Positions 1 through 9,685 are shown, counted from the stretch's first letter. The stretch: 64,000 nt of DNA from Berberis thunbergii (GCA_003290165.1 QNQO01006240.1:186001-250000); one strand, 5' to 3'. Program-made: numbers and translations. The notes: generated from the sequence alone by a model not told the origin.

Positions 1-32
1 TTTTGTTCATTTGGGGAACTCTCATTATATAA

Positions 33-425
33 TTCACTAGGGTGTCAACATGCGCGAATATTCAATACTTTTTTAAAATGTGTAATAGTAATTTTCATTT
101 GTAAGGGTTTTTTTTATATATAATTTATAGATAATTGAAGGGCTTCAAGTAAAGTATATTAGGGGCTTAAGTGTAATTAATGAATATTGAGAGGGGTTGG
201 GTTTGATTATAAATAATCTGAATTTGAGAGGGCAAAAGTGTAAAAAAATGTAATAGAATTTTTTTTAATTAAAAGACACAAAAACCTTTGGAACTATTCA
301 TTGGTTTTTGATTTCACATGTAATTATTAAGAATAGGGGAGGGCAAATTGGAAAGTAAATTAGAGTTGAAGAAATTTTTTACTATTCATTTTGGGAAGAG
401 GAGTTATAGTAGCAGAGATGAGGGA
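33..425 (+). repeat. Dispersed repeat, copy A (pairs with 1899-2305)
   Basis: This stretch recurs as a diverged direct copy about 1.87 kb downstream. Shared landmarks in the same order are a start near AGGGTGTCAAC, a block around TTTATAGATAATTGAA, and CATGTAATTATTAAGAATAG. Neither copy has a good coding frame. The pair could be old LTRs of a small element or two copies of an unclassified non-coding repeat; no PBS or TSD is visible. Confidence 0.5.
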
Positions 426-672
426 ATTGTGGGGGAAAGCTAATATGAACCGTGAGCTAAACCCAAACTTTTTTTTAGCACAATTGTCCTGTTGACAACA
501 TTACCAAGCTATGAGTGGCAAAAATTAACAATTATCTCTCATTTATAGGTCGCTGAGCATAAACATATAAAAGATGATATCTCTTACTACAATATGGTGT
601 CAAGAACCTTTGTACTAAAAAAACACATCATATACTAAATAGTATTTACCTATTTAATTATAATTAGTAGGA

Positions 673-756
673 TATTAGTATAAAATAGACACTACAAACT
701 ATAAATGATAATGTACTAGTATAAAATAGACAGTATAAACTATAAATGATAATGTC
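673..756 (+). repeat. Short tandem repeat, two units of about 42 bp
   Basis: Two adjacent near-identical units share TAGTATAAAATAGACA followed by ACTATAAATGATAATGT. It is non-coding and too short to classify further. Confidence 0.6.
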
Positions 757-789
757 TTAGTGTAAAAAAAAATTTAAACATACTGTCAT

Positions 790-1180
790 GTACAACTAAT
801 CAACTTCCATTACAACTAACAAGATTTTCAAGAATCCAACTATTATGAGCCGAAACATCCCAACCAATAGAACATATAAACTTCATATCATATGTGCAAA
901 CGACATAACACATTTTGCGAAATAAAGTTGTTCCTACTACGATATCCAGTTTGATTTGCTTAGGAACAATGGCCTTGATACTAGTGTGATCGATTGCACC
1001 TAAAACATCTTATATGAAATATTGTTAGATAAATCTAACAAAGTAATAAAAAAATTGTTTATCTTTTATCAAATTTGTCAATCTTACCTTGAAATAATTA
1101 TGCCAATCATGGTCACCCTCACCATCAGTTGAAGTTTTCAATTGTCGCAGATTTGACAATATATTTTGTACAACCACGGT
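790..1180 (-). pseudogene. PIF/Harbinger (HARBI1-like) transposase remnant
   Basis: Read on the minus strand, about 1018 down to 790 encodes a run resembling the DDE nuclease core of plant PIF/Harbinger transposases: GAIDHTSIKA (family pattern GAIDGTHI, holding the first catalytic Asp), then MCYVVCTYDMKF, then GWDVSAHNSWIL (family pattern GWxGSAHDSRVL). The second catalytic Asp is Asn here. Upstream, 1180-1090 encodes HDWHNYFK and is followed by a GTAAG donor; a matching acceptor lies at about 1019, so the intron would be about 70 bp and falls just before the GAID motif. No TIRs or partner Myb-like protein were found. This is a dead fragment. The call rests on motif order, not on a search. 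Confidence 0.6.
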
Positions 1181-1260
1181 AATTGGAAACAACACACAGT
1201 GAAAGTGAATGCTAATATAACTAAGTGAAACCTTTATTCATGTTGTAAATATTAAGATTA

Positions 1261-1644
1261 AAGGTGAAAAAATGAAAATAGTTACAGGGACCACGAGATA
1301 GGGGAATCAAAATTGAGATGATACATTTGGCTGATGAGTGAAAAAACCTTAGATTTACAAGATTATTGAAACAATTTTTCTAGAGAGCCAGGCAGACCCG
1401 CGCCAGGCCAAGCCCAACACCATCCATCATCCTCAAGATGCGAATGAGATAGGGGAATCGAAAGGTGAAGAAATGAAAATAGTTACAGGGACCATGAGAT
1501 AGGGGAATTGAAATTGAGATGGTACTTTTGGCTGATGTGTGAAAAAACCTTAGATTTACAAGATTATTGAAACAATTTTTCTAGAGAGCCAGGCAGGCCC
1601 GCGCCCAGGCCAGGCCCAACACCATCCATCATTCTCGAGATGCG
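1261..1644 (+). repeat. Tandem duplication, two units of about 200 bp
   Basis: Copy 1 (1261-1441) and copy 2 (1462-1644) share GAAAATAGTTACAGGGACCA, AGATTTACAAGATTATTGAA and a GC-rich end with CCCAACACCATCCATCAT. No coding potential is seen. Confidence 0.75.
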
Positions 1645-1712
1645 CATATCTAGGATGATGGATGGTGTTGGGTCTGGCTCTTTAGAAAAGTTGTTATTGA
1701 AGCCCTAGAACT
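1565..1712. repeat. Inverted repeat at the end of the tandem duplication
   Basis: The end of the second tandem unit reappears inverted at about 1653-1712. The inner arm around CCCAACACCATCCATCAT is matched by ATGATGGATGGTGTTGGG with one mismatch over about 24 bp. An outer arm pairs the sequence around CTAGAGAGCCAGG with TGGCTCTTTAGAAAAG. The left arm carries an extra roughly 20-bp GC-rich insertion. It may be a decayed foldback MITE. Confidence 0.6.
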
Positions 1713-1898
1713 GTAGAACTCTGTGTATAGAGGATGAGAGAGAATCAATAGATGGCTAGAAATGAATAATTGATTCTACGATAAAGAAAGGGGACGGGAG
1801 AATTACCTGATTCAGGCAAGATAGATGTTGATACCAACGAGAATTCAACCCTCATTTAGTGAAATTATTTGGAAGGAGGCAAAACGTTCAACTCCCAT

Positions 1899-2305
1899 TA
1901 GGGTGTCAACGCGCTCTACATGTGCAGATATTCAGTGTTTTTTAAAAACATGTAATAGTATTTTTCATTTGTAAGAGTTTATTTACAATTTATAGATAAT
2001 TGAAAGGGCTTCAAATAAATTATGTTAGGAGCTTAGATGTAATTAATGAATGTTGAGAGGACTGAGTTTGATTATAAATGACCTGAATTTGGAAGGCCAA
2101 AGTGTAAAAAAAATGTAACAATATATTTTCAATTAAAAGACACAAATACCCCTAAAATTATTCATTGTTCTTTGGTTTTACATGTAATTATTAAGAATAG
2201 GGGATGTCAAAATTGGAAAGTAAAGCTAAAGTTGAAGACATACACTTTCACTATTCATTTGGGAAAGAGGAAAATGAGTTATAGTAGTAGAGATGTGAAG
2301 TGGAA
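1899..2305 (+). repeat. Dispersed repeat, copy B (pairs with 33-425)
   Basis: This is the diverged partner of the copy at the window start, in the same orientation with the landmarks in the same order. The roughly 1.5 kb between the copies holds the Harbinger remnant and the 200-bp tandem duplication. Confidence 0.5.
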
Positions 2306-2344
2306 AAGAGCAACATGTGCAGAATCAAACTCTACGGAATTGGT

Positions 2345-3552
2345 ACCCAAACAAACACCCATATTTTGATCTCAAATGGGAATTGAATACTTATTCCCAT
2401 GGAATTGACCTAACCAAACACACCCTAAAGTGAAATTTGTTTAAACCTCATCTAATCTAGCATAAAGATATTTTATATTGTTATTAAGGTATCTAAAATT
2501 AGTTGGTGCCAGCAGGAAATGTCTTTTTTGAAAAAAAATAAAAATAAAATAAAATCACAAGGATAATTTCAAGCATGAAACAAATTGGTGTGAGAGAATT
2601 TCTAATTTGTCCAAAAGTTGAGAAAACAATTTTATTTTATTTTATATTTTTAATGTTTTTCAATATGTGCGAGAATGGGGAAATGAGTATTAGCATGGGT
2701 GGAGAGTTAATAAATCATCATTAACTAAAGTCGTATGTAGACGAGCAAACCCAATATGCTTTATTAGGCCCAATGTAAATTGGTCCTGTGAAGCCTAACA
2801 AATTATTTAATTCAGTAATTTGAGAGTAAAAATCCCTAACAAGGAATTAAGGGAGCGCCATTAACACTCAAATTTGAAGCATCTCACATAGGGAGCACGT
2901 AAATGCCCAAAATTGACCAATTAATATGATTAAGTGGAAATGAGGTTTTAACATGAATGGTGTGGTGATTGAAATAAAGCACAACAAGGTTAATGTGTTC
3001 TATTTCCATAAGCCAAAACCTAAAACCAAAAACTAGTAGACATACCTTCTAGTTCGATCACATATTGACCTTGAAACCCAAAAAGCAGGATGATAAATTA
3101 AAGCGCTTCTATGAAGTTTGGTATCAACCAAACAAATGATTGGAGGATCATGGTTGTGAATAAGGAATTCCATAGAATTTCTAAAGTATCTACAAGCATA
3201 TCTTCACCAAGAGTTTACATCGACGACGCGCGACAGTAAGGTTTGCAACTCGATGTCGCTTCCATATGATGAATTTCGTTAATGGTTGAATCAGGTATTG
3301 ATGAAAGGCTTCCATATAGTCCATCAAAGATGTTGGATCAATTCGGTGCTTCTGATATTGTTTCTTGAGGCAAACCCACAGATTGATGGATTTTTTGAAA
3401 TGATTTACACCTAAAAACACATGGATTTTTTTTTTAAACGAGCTGAAGTATAGCCAACTTTAAATATGAAGTAGTGCCCTTTCTACTATAGCCTGAATGA
3501 GACGATTATTCACTGATGACTGTTGGCAAGGGTACGAAGCAGAGGTAGTTGT
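2345..3552. other. AT-rich stretch without a recognised feature
   Basis: Only short random-looking frames are present, including a 76-codon minus frame at 3190-3420 with no motif I recognise. The right edge is the insertion site of the copia element at 3553. Confidence 0.5.
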
Positions 3553-3842
3553 TGATAAAAATATAATCTGAAATCTTTAATCAATCATGTGCATGTATTC
3601 TCTAGAAAAATTTAGGTGACTTTTCATTTTTCTAGGTGATTGTTCATTTGCCTAGGAGTCTTTTGAAATTCTAGATGTATCTAATTAATCATGGTCTTAA
3701 ATGAAAATGTATCTAGACCATAATATTGCTATATAAGTTCAGATTAAAGCAAGAAATACTCTTCAAATTTGAGCCTTTGCATCCTTATTCTTTAAGGTAA
3801 ACATCTTTTAGATTTACCTTCTAACTTCTGCTGCTTCTATCA
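3553..3842 (+). repeat. 5' LTR of the copia element
   Basis: It starts TGATAAAAATATAATCTG and ends CTTCTATCA. It aligns throughout with 7912-8228 apart from an internal gap of about 27 bp and scattered substitutions. Confidence 0.95.
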
Positions 3843-3843
3843 G

Positions 3844-3855
3844 TGGTATCAGAGC
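3844..3855 (+). promoter_or_regulatory. Primer binding site (initiator Met tRNA type)
   Basis: TGGTATCAGAGC lies one base after the 5' LTR end. This is the usual plant copia PBS complementary to the 3' end of initiator methionine tRNA, where minus-strand cDNA synthesis would start. Confidence 0.93.
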
Positions 3856-3894
3856 TACGATACCATCTTTTTTTCAATCAATTAAGTCACAAGC

Positions 3895-4932
3895 ATGACC
3901 ACAAGTTCCAGTACCAGCAACTTCAACTATGCACAAAGTCTGATTCCTATTTTCATTGGTGAAAGCTATGATTTTTGGAGTCTACAAATTAAGACTCTCT
4001 TCACCTCTCAAGATCTTTGGGAACTTGTAAAAGATGGGTATGAAGAACCTCAAACAACGGCGACTGAGGGCAATACTTAAGGAGTACAAGGAGAACAAAA
4101 AGAAAGATGCAAAGGCACTTCTTTTCATCCAATAGAGGGTAAGCAAGACTATCTTCCCTAGAATTCTAATTGCTCAAACGGCAAAAGATGCATGGGACAT
4201 TTTAAAAAATGAATTTCAAGGTTCACAAAAAAACTATCTCCATAAAGCTTCAATTCTTGTGGAGAGATTTCGATAATTTGCTAATGAAAGACAATGAAGA
4301 AATTCAAGATTTTTTTCTCTAAAGTTTCCAGCATCATAAATCAAATTAGAAGTCATGAAGACAAAATTGAAGACAAGAAAATTCTTGAAAAAATCTTAAG
4401 AAGCTTGATTTGTAGTTGTCGCTATTGAAAATCTAAAGATTTTTCAACATTATTTATGCTAAAACTAATGGGGTCCCTTGAAGCACATGAGAAAAGGATG
4501 AACAGGTTTGCCGAAAAACCATTGGAGCAAGGATTTCAATCAAAGCTGCAAACCAAAGACAAGAAAGATGAAGAGGGTGGCAAGGAGACACAAAGAAGAG
4601 ACTCTTCTCAACATGGAGGAAAGAAAAAATTTAGCCGTAGAGGAAAATCTTATTGTGGACGTGGAAGAGGTACCTGCCACTATAATGAAAGGTACAACTC
4701 TGATTCTCATTGCAATGTTTGCAAAAAACCTGGCCATGCAAGTGAGAATTGTAGATTTAAATGCACAAGATGCAAGAGGCTCAATCACATGGATAAAGAT
4801 TGTTGGTATAAACAAAAAAATGAAGCCAATTATACGGAGAAAAATGATTCTCCGGACCAACTCTTTTATTCATGTTATAATACACAAAATGAGTCTCAAG
4901 ATATTTGGATAGTGGTTGTAGTAATCACATGA
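3895..4932 (+). pseudogene. Copia gag, frameshifted
   Basis: The N-terminal 61 codons (3895-4080) contain the DUF4219-like start with IFIGESYDFWSLQIKTLF, typical of plant copia Gag. A probable one-base loss before 4078 then creates a stop, and the UBN2-like part (AKDAWDIL, EFQGSQK) continues in another frame with further stops. The C-terminal part (4456-4932) has two CCHC zinc knuckles, CNVCKKPGHASENC and CTRCKRLNHMDKDC, about 8 residues apart, with a basic region before them. Gag would form the virus-like particle and bind RNA. It cannot be made as one protein here. Confidence 0.9.
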
Positions 4933-6110
4933 CTGGCGAAAAAAAAAATGTATAAGCTTGAATGAGGATGTATTTTCTCAAGTCAAGCTTGGAGATGGGA
5001 AGCTGCAAAATGTTACAGGCAAAGGTGTTATTTCTGTGAAGACAAAAAATGGCCAAAATAAATCTATTCATAATGTACTCTATATTCCCGGTCTTGCCCA
5101 ATATCTGTTAAGTGTTGGGTAGCTCATTCAAAAGGGGTACACTGTGAATTTTGACAAAGATAAATGCACAATTTTGGATAAAACAAATAAGCAGTTGGTG
5201 GCTAATATAAAAATGTCTCCAAACAAAGTTTTTCCTCTTATCATGCCACTAAACCAGAATTATGCTTTAAAAGTTGATGTTGATGAGAGTGTGCTTTGGC
5301 ACTTAAGATATGGCCACTTGAACTATGGGACACTTAAAGTGCTCAAAACAAAAAATATGGTGATTGGTCTTCCTATTCTTAGTGATCAAACTAAATTATG
5401 TGAAGGATGCATTTATGAGAAGTTTCATAGACTTCCATTTGCTAAGTCATCATGGAGGGCAAATAGGCCTCTTGAATTGGTTCATGCTGATATATGTGAA
5501 CCCACACAAACACCCTCCTTCAACAACAAAATATATTTTCTTCTATTTGTTGATGATTTCAGCATGATGATGTGGGTATATTTCTTGGAGAAAAAATCAG
5601 AAGCATTATCTAAATTCTTACAATTCAAGGCGTTCGTGAAAAAACAAAGTCGTCATCAATTGAAGGTGTTCCAAACTGATTGTGGCGGTGAATTTACTTC
5701 AAATGAATTTCAGAATTATTGCACAGAGAATGGCATCAAAAGGGAGTTAACCATAAGGTATACTCCACAACAAAATGGCATTGCGGAAAGGAGAAATCGT
5801 ACTATTGTTGAAAAGGCATGAAGCATGCTCAAATGAAAAAGCCTTCCCAACAAATTATGGGCTGAAGCTGTCAACACAGCCATACATATTCTCAATATAT
5901 CTCCAACAAAAGAAGTTTTGGAGAAGACTCCATTTGAAGCTTGGCACAACAAAAAACCGGAGGTACATTTTCTTAAAGTCTGGGTGTATTGATTATGCTC
6001 ACATTCCATCTCAATTACACAACAAAAAATTAAATGAGAAGGGTGAAAATATAATTTTTTTGGTTATAGTACGGAGTCTAAAGGCTACAGGTTGCTCAAT
6101 CCAAAACTAA
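4900..6110 (+). pseudogene. Copia protease and integrase, with stops
   Basis: The protease active site DSGCSNHMTG is visible at about 4911-4940 but in a different frame from the knuckles, so a frameshift separates them. A stop lies in the protease-integrase linker near 5119. From 5144 a 225-codon frame holds the GAG-pre-integrase zinc finger (HLRYGHL, CEGCIYEK) and the integrase core: Asp in VHADICEP, Asp in QTDCGGEF and Glu in NGIAERRNRT. The frame ends at TGA 5819-5821, followed by more stops, but homology (LPNKLWAEAV) continues to about 6110. Integrase would join cDNA to the host chromosome; this copy is inactive. Confidence 0.9.
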
Positions 6111-6114
6111 TGAA

Positions 6115-6425
6115 TTGGTCACCTCCAGAGATGTTATTTTTGATGAATTGGCAGCTTGGATATGGGGTGCTAATAGCAACCATGTAACACCTCAAGTTGT
6201 TGAAGAAGAAGAAAGATATGAAAATGCAAGGCATGAAGATGCAACCAATTCACCGACAAGTGCAAGACTAATGCCAAGGCCAATCAGCCGCTCTTTTTCA
6301 AAATCAAGTACACCGGTGAGAATGAGATCTTTGAAAGAAATTTATGATTCTTGTAATGTTGCATTTGTTGCTCTTCAACCAGAAAATTTTGAAGCTGCCA
6401 GCAAGGTGACAAATGGAGAAAAGCT
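6115..6425 (+). pseudogene. Copia pol linker between integrase and RT
   Basis: This frame encodes the variable linker seen after integrase in copia pol, beginning with a VTSRDVIFDE motif that marks the integrase C-terminus. It ends at 6441 and is one frame off from RT, which starts at about 6426. No separate function is proposed. Confidence 0.7.
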
Positions 6426-7904
6426 ATGGACGAAGAAATAAAAATGATTATTAAAAACAACACATGGATTCTTGTTGATAGATCTCCTAAAAAAGATATT
6501 GTTGGCTTAAAATGGGTTTATAAAACCAAATTTAATGAGGATGGCTCAATTCAAAAATATAAGGCTAGATTAGTAACCAAAGGTTACTCTCAAAAGCCTG
6601 GCATAGACTACAATGAAACTTTCACACCCATCGCAAGAATGGAGACAATTCGAACTGTTCTTGCTATTGATGCTCAATTGAAGATGGAGGTGTATCAATT
6701 AGATGTCAAATCTGCATTCTTAAATGGAGAGCTCGAAGAAGAAGTGTATGTTGAGCAACCTCAAGGGAATGTTCAAGAAGGCCAAGAAGACAAAGTTTAT
6801 CGCCTTCACAAAGCTCTTTATGGGCTAAAACAAGCACCACGTGCCTGGAACACTAAAATTGATCGATATTTTTTTAGCAATGGCTTTATTCGCAGTCCAA
6901 GCGAGCCATCCCTCTACATAAAAAAGGAAGGTACAAATCACTTTCTTATTGTCTGCCTTTATGTTGATGATTTGATATATGCAAGCACCAAGCATGAAAT
7001 GGTGGAACAATTCAAGAAAAAGATGATGATGATGGAGTTTGAAATGTCTGACTTAGGACTCATGAGATACTTTCTTGGGATTCAAATAAAACAATCTCAA
7101 GATGGTATATTTCTTTCACAAGAAAAGTATGTCGATGATCTTTTGAAGAGATTTCACATGGATGATTGCAAGCCAATGACAACTCCTATGGCAGTTAACG
7201 AAAAATTAACAAAAAATGACGGAGCAAAAAAAGTGGATGCATCTCTTCTTCGAAGCCTTGTTGGCTCATCCATTTATCTCACCAATACACAACCCGACAT
7301 TGTTCTTTCCGTTGGAGTTGTTTCCAGATTTATGCATGACCCTAGCAAGCTTCATAATGCAGCAGCAAAAAGAATTCTAAGGTACATTAAAGGTACCAAA
7401 AATTTCAAGCTCAAGTTCACTCAAGAAGATGACAGTAGATTAATTGGATACACCGATAGTGACTGGGCTGGTTCAATTGATGATAGAAAGAGCACTTCTG
7501 GATATGTATTTTCTCTTGGTACAAAGGTTATTACTTGGTCATCGAAGAAGCAAAGTATGGTGGCTTTATCTTCAGTAGAAGCAAAGTATATTTCAGCAAC
7601 AAGTGCAGCATGCGAAGCAATTTGGCTAAGGAAAGTACTAGTCGATCTCCAACACAAGCAAAATGAGCCAACCACAATTTATTGTGACAACATGTCTGCC
7701 ATTGCAATGACTAAGAATCCCGTTTTTCACAATCGTTCCAAACACATAGAGTTGTGCCATCGTTTCATTTGGGAGCTCATTGAAAACAAGATTGTTGAGT
7801 TGAAGTTTTGCAAGACCGGCACGCAAGTTGTAGACATTTTCACCAAGGCACTTTCAATTGAAAAACTTATTTATTTTCGAAAAAGTATGAAAATTTCAGA
7901 TTAA
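6426..7904 (+). CDS. Copia reverse transcriptase and RNase H (open 492-codon segment)
   Basis: This is the C-terminal part of copia pol, uninterrupted to TAA at 7902-7904. RT_Rve2 motifs appear in order: GLKWVYKTKF, the first Asp in QLDVKSAFLNGEL, LYGLKQAPRAW, and the catalytic LYVDDLIYAS. The thumb follows with YFLGIQIKQS. RNase H holds TDSDWAGSIDDRKSTSGYVF, SSVEAKY and YCDNMSAIAM, then SKHIELCHRF. The ATG used is just the first in the frame; in the family this segment is part of a gag-pol polyprotein with no start of its own. All key residues I can see are kept. A free RT is not expected because the upstream frames are broken. Confidence 0.93.
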   Translation: MDEEIKMIIKNNTWILVDRSPKKDIVGLKWVYKTKFNEDGSIQKYKARLVTKGYSQKPGIDYNETFTPIARMETIRTVLAIDAQLKMEVYQLDVKSAFLNGELEEEVYVEQPQGNVQEGQEDKVYRLHKALYGLKQAPRAWNTKIDRYFFSNGFIRSPSEPSLYIKKEGTNHFLIVCLYVDDLIYASTKHEMVEQFKKKMMMMEFEMSDLGLMRYFLGIQIKQSQDGIFLSQEKYVDDLLKRFHMDDCKPMTTPMAVNEKLTKNDGAKKVDASLLRSLVGSSIYLTNTQPDIVLSVGVVSRFMHDPSKLHNAAAKRILRYIKGTKNFKLKFTQEDDSRLIGYTDSDWAGSIDDRKSTSGYVFSLGTKVITWSSKKQSMVALSSVEAKYISATSAACEAIWLRKVLVDLQHKQNEPTTIYCDNMSAIAMTKNPVFHNRSKHIELCHRFIWELIENKIVELKFCKTGTQVVDIFTKALSIEKLIYFRKSMKISD

Positions 7905-7911
7905 AGAGGGG
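7903..7911 (+). promoter_or_regulatory. Polypurine tract
   Basis: AAAGAGGGG abuts the 3' LTR start and overlaps the RT stop codon. It is the expected primer site for plus-strand DNA synthesis. Confidence 0.85.
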
Positions 7912-8228
7912 TGATAAACATATAATCTGAAATCTTTAATCAATTATGTGCATGTACTCTCTAGAAAAATCTAGGTGTCATTTCATTTTTACAGATGATT
8001 GTTCATTTGCCTAGGAGTCTTTTGAAATTCTAGATGTATCTAATTAATCATGGTCTTAAATGAAAATGTATCTAGACCATAATATTGTTATATAAATATG
8101 TACCAAGAGAGAGGTGTAGGCAATTCAGATTGAAGCAAGAAATACTTTTCAAGTTTGAGCCTTTGCAGTCTTATTCTTTAAGCTAAACATCTTTTAGATT
8201 TACCATCTAACTTCTACTGCTTCTATCA
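7912..8228 (+). repeat. 3' LTR of the copia element
   Basis: It starts TGATAAACATATAATCTG and ends CTTCTATCA. It is longer than the 5' LTR because of one internal segment containing TACCAAGAGAGAGGTGTAGG. Confidence 0.95.
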
Positions 8229-8296
8229 GTTGCTCAACGTCTAAGAGATGAGCAAACTCTGGAAAAGAACTAAGTGATTTATGGGAGGGGGTATAT

Positions 8297-8533
8297 TGTA
8301 ACGACCCGATCCACACAGTATGAAATTGTCCGCTCTGAGCCCAACCAGCCCGCATGACTTTAAAATGCGTCATACTATGGGGATCCAACCTCCCACATAT
8401 ATAGCTCATCCCCGTCCCGCACCCAGGTGATGTGGGACTATGTCCCCCTTTGTAGCTCGTCCAACCTCTCTGGGGCCTATTGGGCTCCAATCCTCACCCT
8501 CACCCTCAGGTCCGCCCACTCCAGGGTCTCACA
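8297..8533 (-). repeat. TRIM 3' LTR (minus orientation)
   Basis: This is the left copy. It keeps both canonical ends, reading TGTAACGACC on plus at its left and TCTCACA at its right. Confidence 0.92.
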
Positions 8534-8608
8534 GTCCACCCCCCTTAGGGCCCAACGTCCTCGTTAGCCACACATGCCAAACGTCCACTTCGGCACACTT
8601 TCGGCTAA

Positions 8609-8621
8609 GGCTCTGATACCA
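8609..8621 (-). promoter_or_regulatory. TRIM primer binding site
   Basis: On minus this reads TGGTATCAGAGCC, three bases from the LTR end. It fixes the element's orientation as minus. Confidence 0.88.
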
Positions 8622-8624
8622 TTA

Positions 8625-8859
8625 TTTAACGACCTGATCCACACAGTATGAAATTGTCCGCTCTGGGCCCAACCGGCCTGCACGGCTTTAAAACGCATCA
8701 TACTATTGGGATCCAACCTCCCACATATATATCTCATCCCCCTCCCACACCCAGGCGATGTGGGACTATGTTCGCCTTTGTAGCTCGTCCAACCTCTCTC
8801 GGGCCTATTGGGCTCCAACCCTCACCCTCACTCAGGTATGCCCACTCCAGGGTCTTACA
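8625..8859 (-). repeat. TRIM 5' LTR (minus orientation)
   Basis: This is the right copy. Its internal end has mutated from TGTAACG to TTTAACG as read on plus; the outer end is intact and abuts the TSD. Confidence 0.92.
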
Positions 8860-9013
8860 TATATGTAGCGATACTCATTTTGCAACTCAACTTGTCAAAG
8901 AAGAAAAATGTGTCACGGAAAAGTGAGGAGAGTGTTAAAGAGTATATGATTAGGTGTGATTAATCGTACCCAATCAAGGATCTAGAGTTATTTAGAAATC
9001 AGGAATTCTAAAT

Positions 9014-9161
9014 GTCGAGGAAGCCAACGAGGGAGGGAGTGAGGGAAGGAGGGGACCGTCCACCCCCTCGGGATGCACGCATGAAAAATGACGGCATGCA
9101 TCCCGAGAGGGATGGACGGTCCCCTCCTTCCCTCTCTCCCTCCCTCGCTGGCCTCCTCGAC
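9014..9161. repeat. Long GC-rich hairpin (foldback MITE or MIR-like)
   Basis: Two inverted arms of about 66-70 bp, starting GTCGAGGAAGCCAACGAGGG and ending CCCTCGCTGGCCTCCTCGAC, pair with only about five mismatches and one small gap. The loop is about 11 nt around AAAAATGACG. The arms are strongly GC-rich in an AT-rich window. Weaker pairing may extend outwards (ATTTAGAAAT with GGAAATAAAG). No TSD is evident. It could be a recent foldback MITE or a hairpin transcript precursor. Confidence 0.8.
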
Positions 9162-9303
9162 AGGTAGAAGCTCTCTTTGGAAATAAAGATGTGGAGAGAT
9201 CAATCAATGATTTGGAATGAATCAAGAAATCAAAAAAATAAAAATGCATAAATCATGGAATTTGATTGTGATTGTATTAGGTTAGTAAGTATTTGTTTCT
9301 ATC

Positions 9304-9412
9304 CTAATACAATGGTAACCTGGTTTGATGGTTAAGGCTGTGGTGGTTTGAACCCCACGTCTTGGGTTCTATACCCACCGGTGACACGCTTGCCTTTCAA
9401 AAAAAATATGTA
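9304..9412 (+). mobile_element. tRNA-derived SINE with 14-bp TSD
   Basis: An A-box-like TGGTTTGATGG and a B-box-like GGTTTGAACCC, spaced as in a tRNA-type Pol III promoter, are followed by an A-rich tail. The segment lies between direct repeats TATTTGTTTCTATC (9290-9303 and 9413-9426). The long TSD and A tail fit LINE-dependent retroposition. It is short for a plant SINE and is probably a truncated or minimal family. Confidence 0.7.
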
Positions 9413-9490
9413 TATTTGTTTCTATCTAAAACTATTAGGTGTTTTCCATTTAAAGTTTTAAACACAATGCAATGTAATAAAAATATTATA

Positions 9491-9685
9491 GGGTCTGTTT
9501 GGTTGACCATTTTTCATGCTTGTTATGCAGATTTTCGTTGTTTGGTTTCTATTTACTGATAAGAAATCGATTGACTGTTTTTCCACTACTCATGGGAATT
9601 CAAGTCTGAGGGGATGACCTCGGAATCAGATTCACGAAAACTGTTTCAATTTTCATGCCTGTTTTCCTTGAAACCAAATAGACCC
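9491..9685. mobile_element. MITE with 14-bp TIRs
   Basis: The ends GGGTCTGTTTGGTT and AACCAAATAGACCC are inverted with one mismatch. ATA flanks both sides, which would fit a 3-bp TSD of a PIF/Harbinger-like MITE; no 8-bp duplication is present, which argues against hAT. It is 195 bp long and non-coding. Confidence 0.65.

Larger units (their letters stand above)
3553..8228 (+). mobile_element. Complete Ty1/copia LTR retrotransposon, mutated
   Basis: The element has two LTRs, an initiator-Met-type PBS, gag, protease, integrase, RT-RNase H and a PPT in copia order. Flanking 5-mers are GTTGT (3548-3552) and GTTGC (8229-8233), a TSD with one mismatch. The internal region is broken by frameshifts and stops in gag, protease and integrase, but RT-RNase H is open over 492 codons. 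The LTRs are small (290 and 317 bp). The length difference is mainly one segment of about 27 bp, present in the 3' LTR near 8097-8125 and absent from the 5' LTR. An Ivana/Oryco- or Ale-like lineage is possible but was not tested. Confidence 0.95.
8297..8859 (-). mobile_element. TRIM (miniature LTR retrotransposon), complete
   Basis: Two direct repeats of about 236 bp flank only about 90 bp. On minus, each repeat starts TGTGAGACCC or TGTAAGACCC and ends with TTACA or TTAAA. A TGGTATCAGAGCC PBS lies just inside the upstream copy and an AAGGGGGGTGGAC polypurine tract just before the downstream copy. The element is flanked by a perfect 5-bp TSD, TATAT (8292-8296 and 8860-8864). A TATATATG box lies in each LTR. 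There is no coding capacity, so it would depend on proteins from another element. It is not Cassandra: I see no 5S rRNA sequence. Confidence 0.92.

Noticed and set aside
4508..4912. Second and third frames over the copia zinc-knuckle region
   Set aside because: Shadows of the true frame, which carries both CCHC knuckles.
8297..8859. Cassandra-type TRIM
   Set aside because: No 5S rRNA-like promoter segment in the LTRs.
9304..9412. Possible tRNA gene because of A and B boxes
   Set aside because: No acceptor or anticodon stem pairing could be drawn; TSD and A tail point to a SINE.
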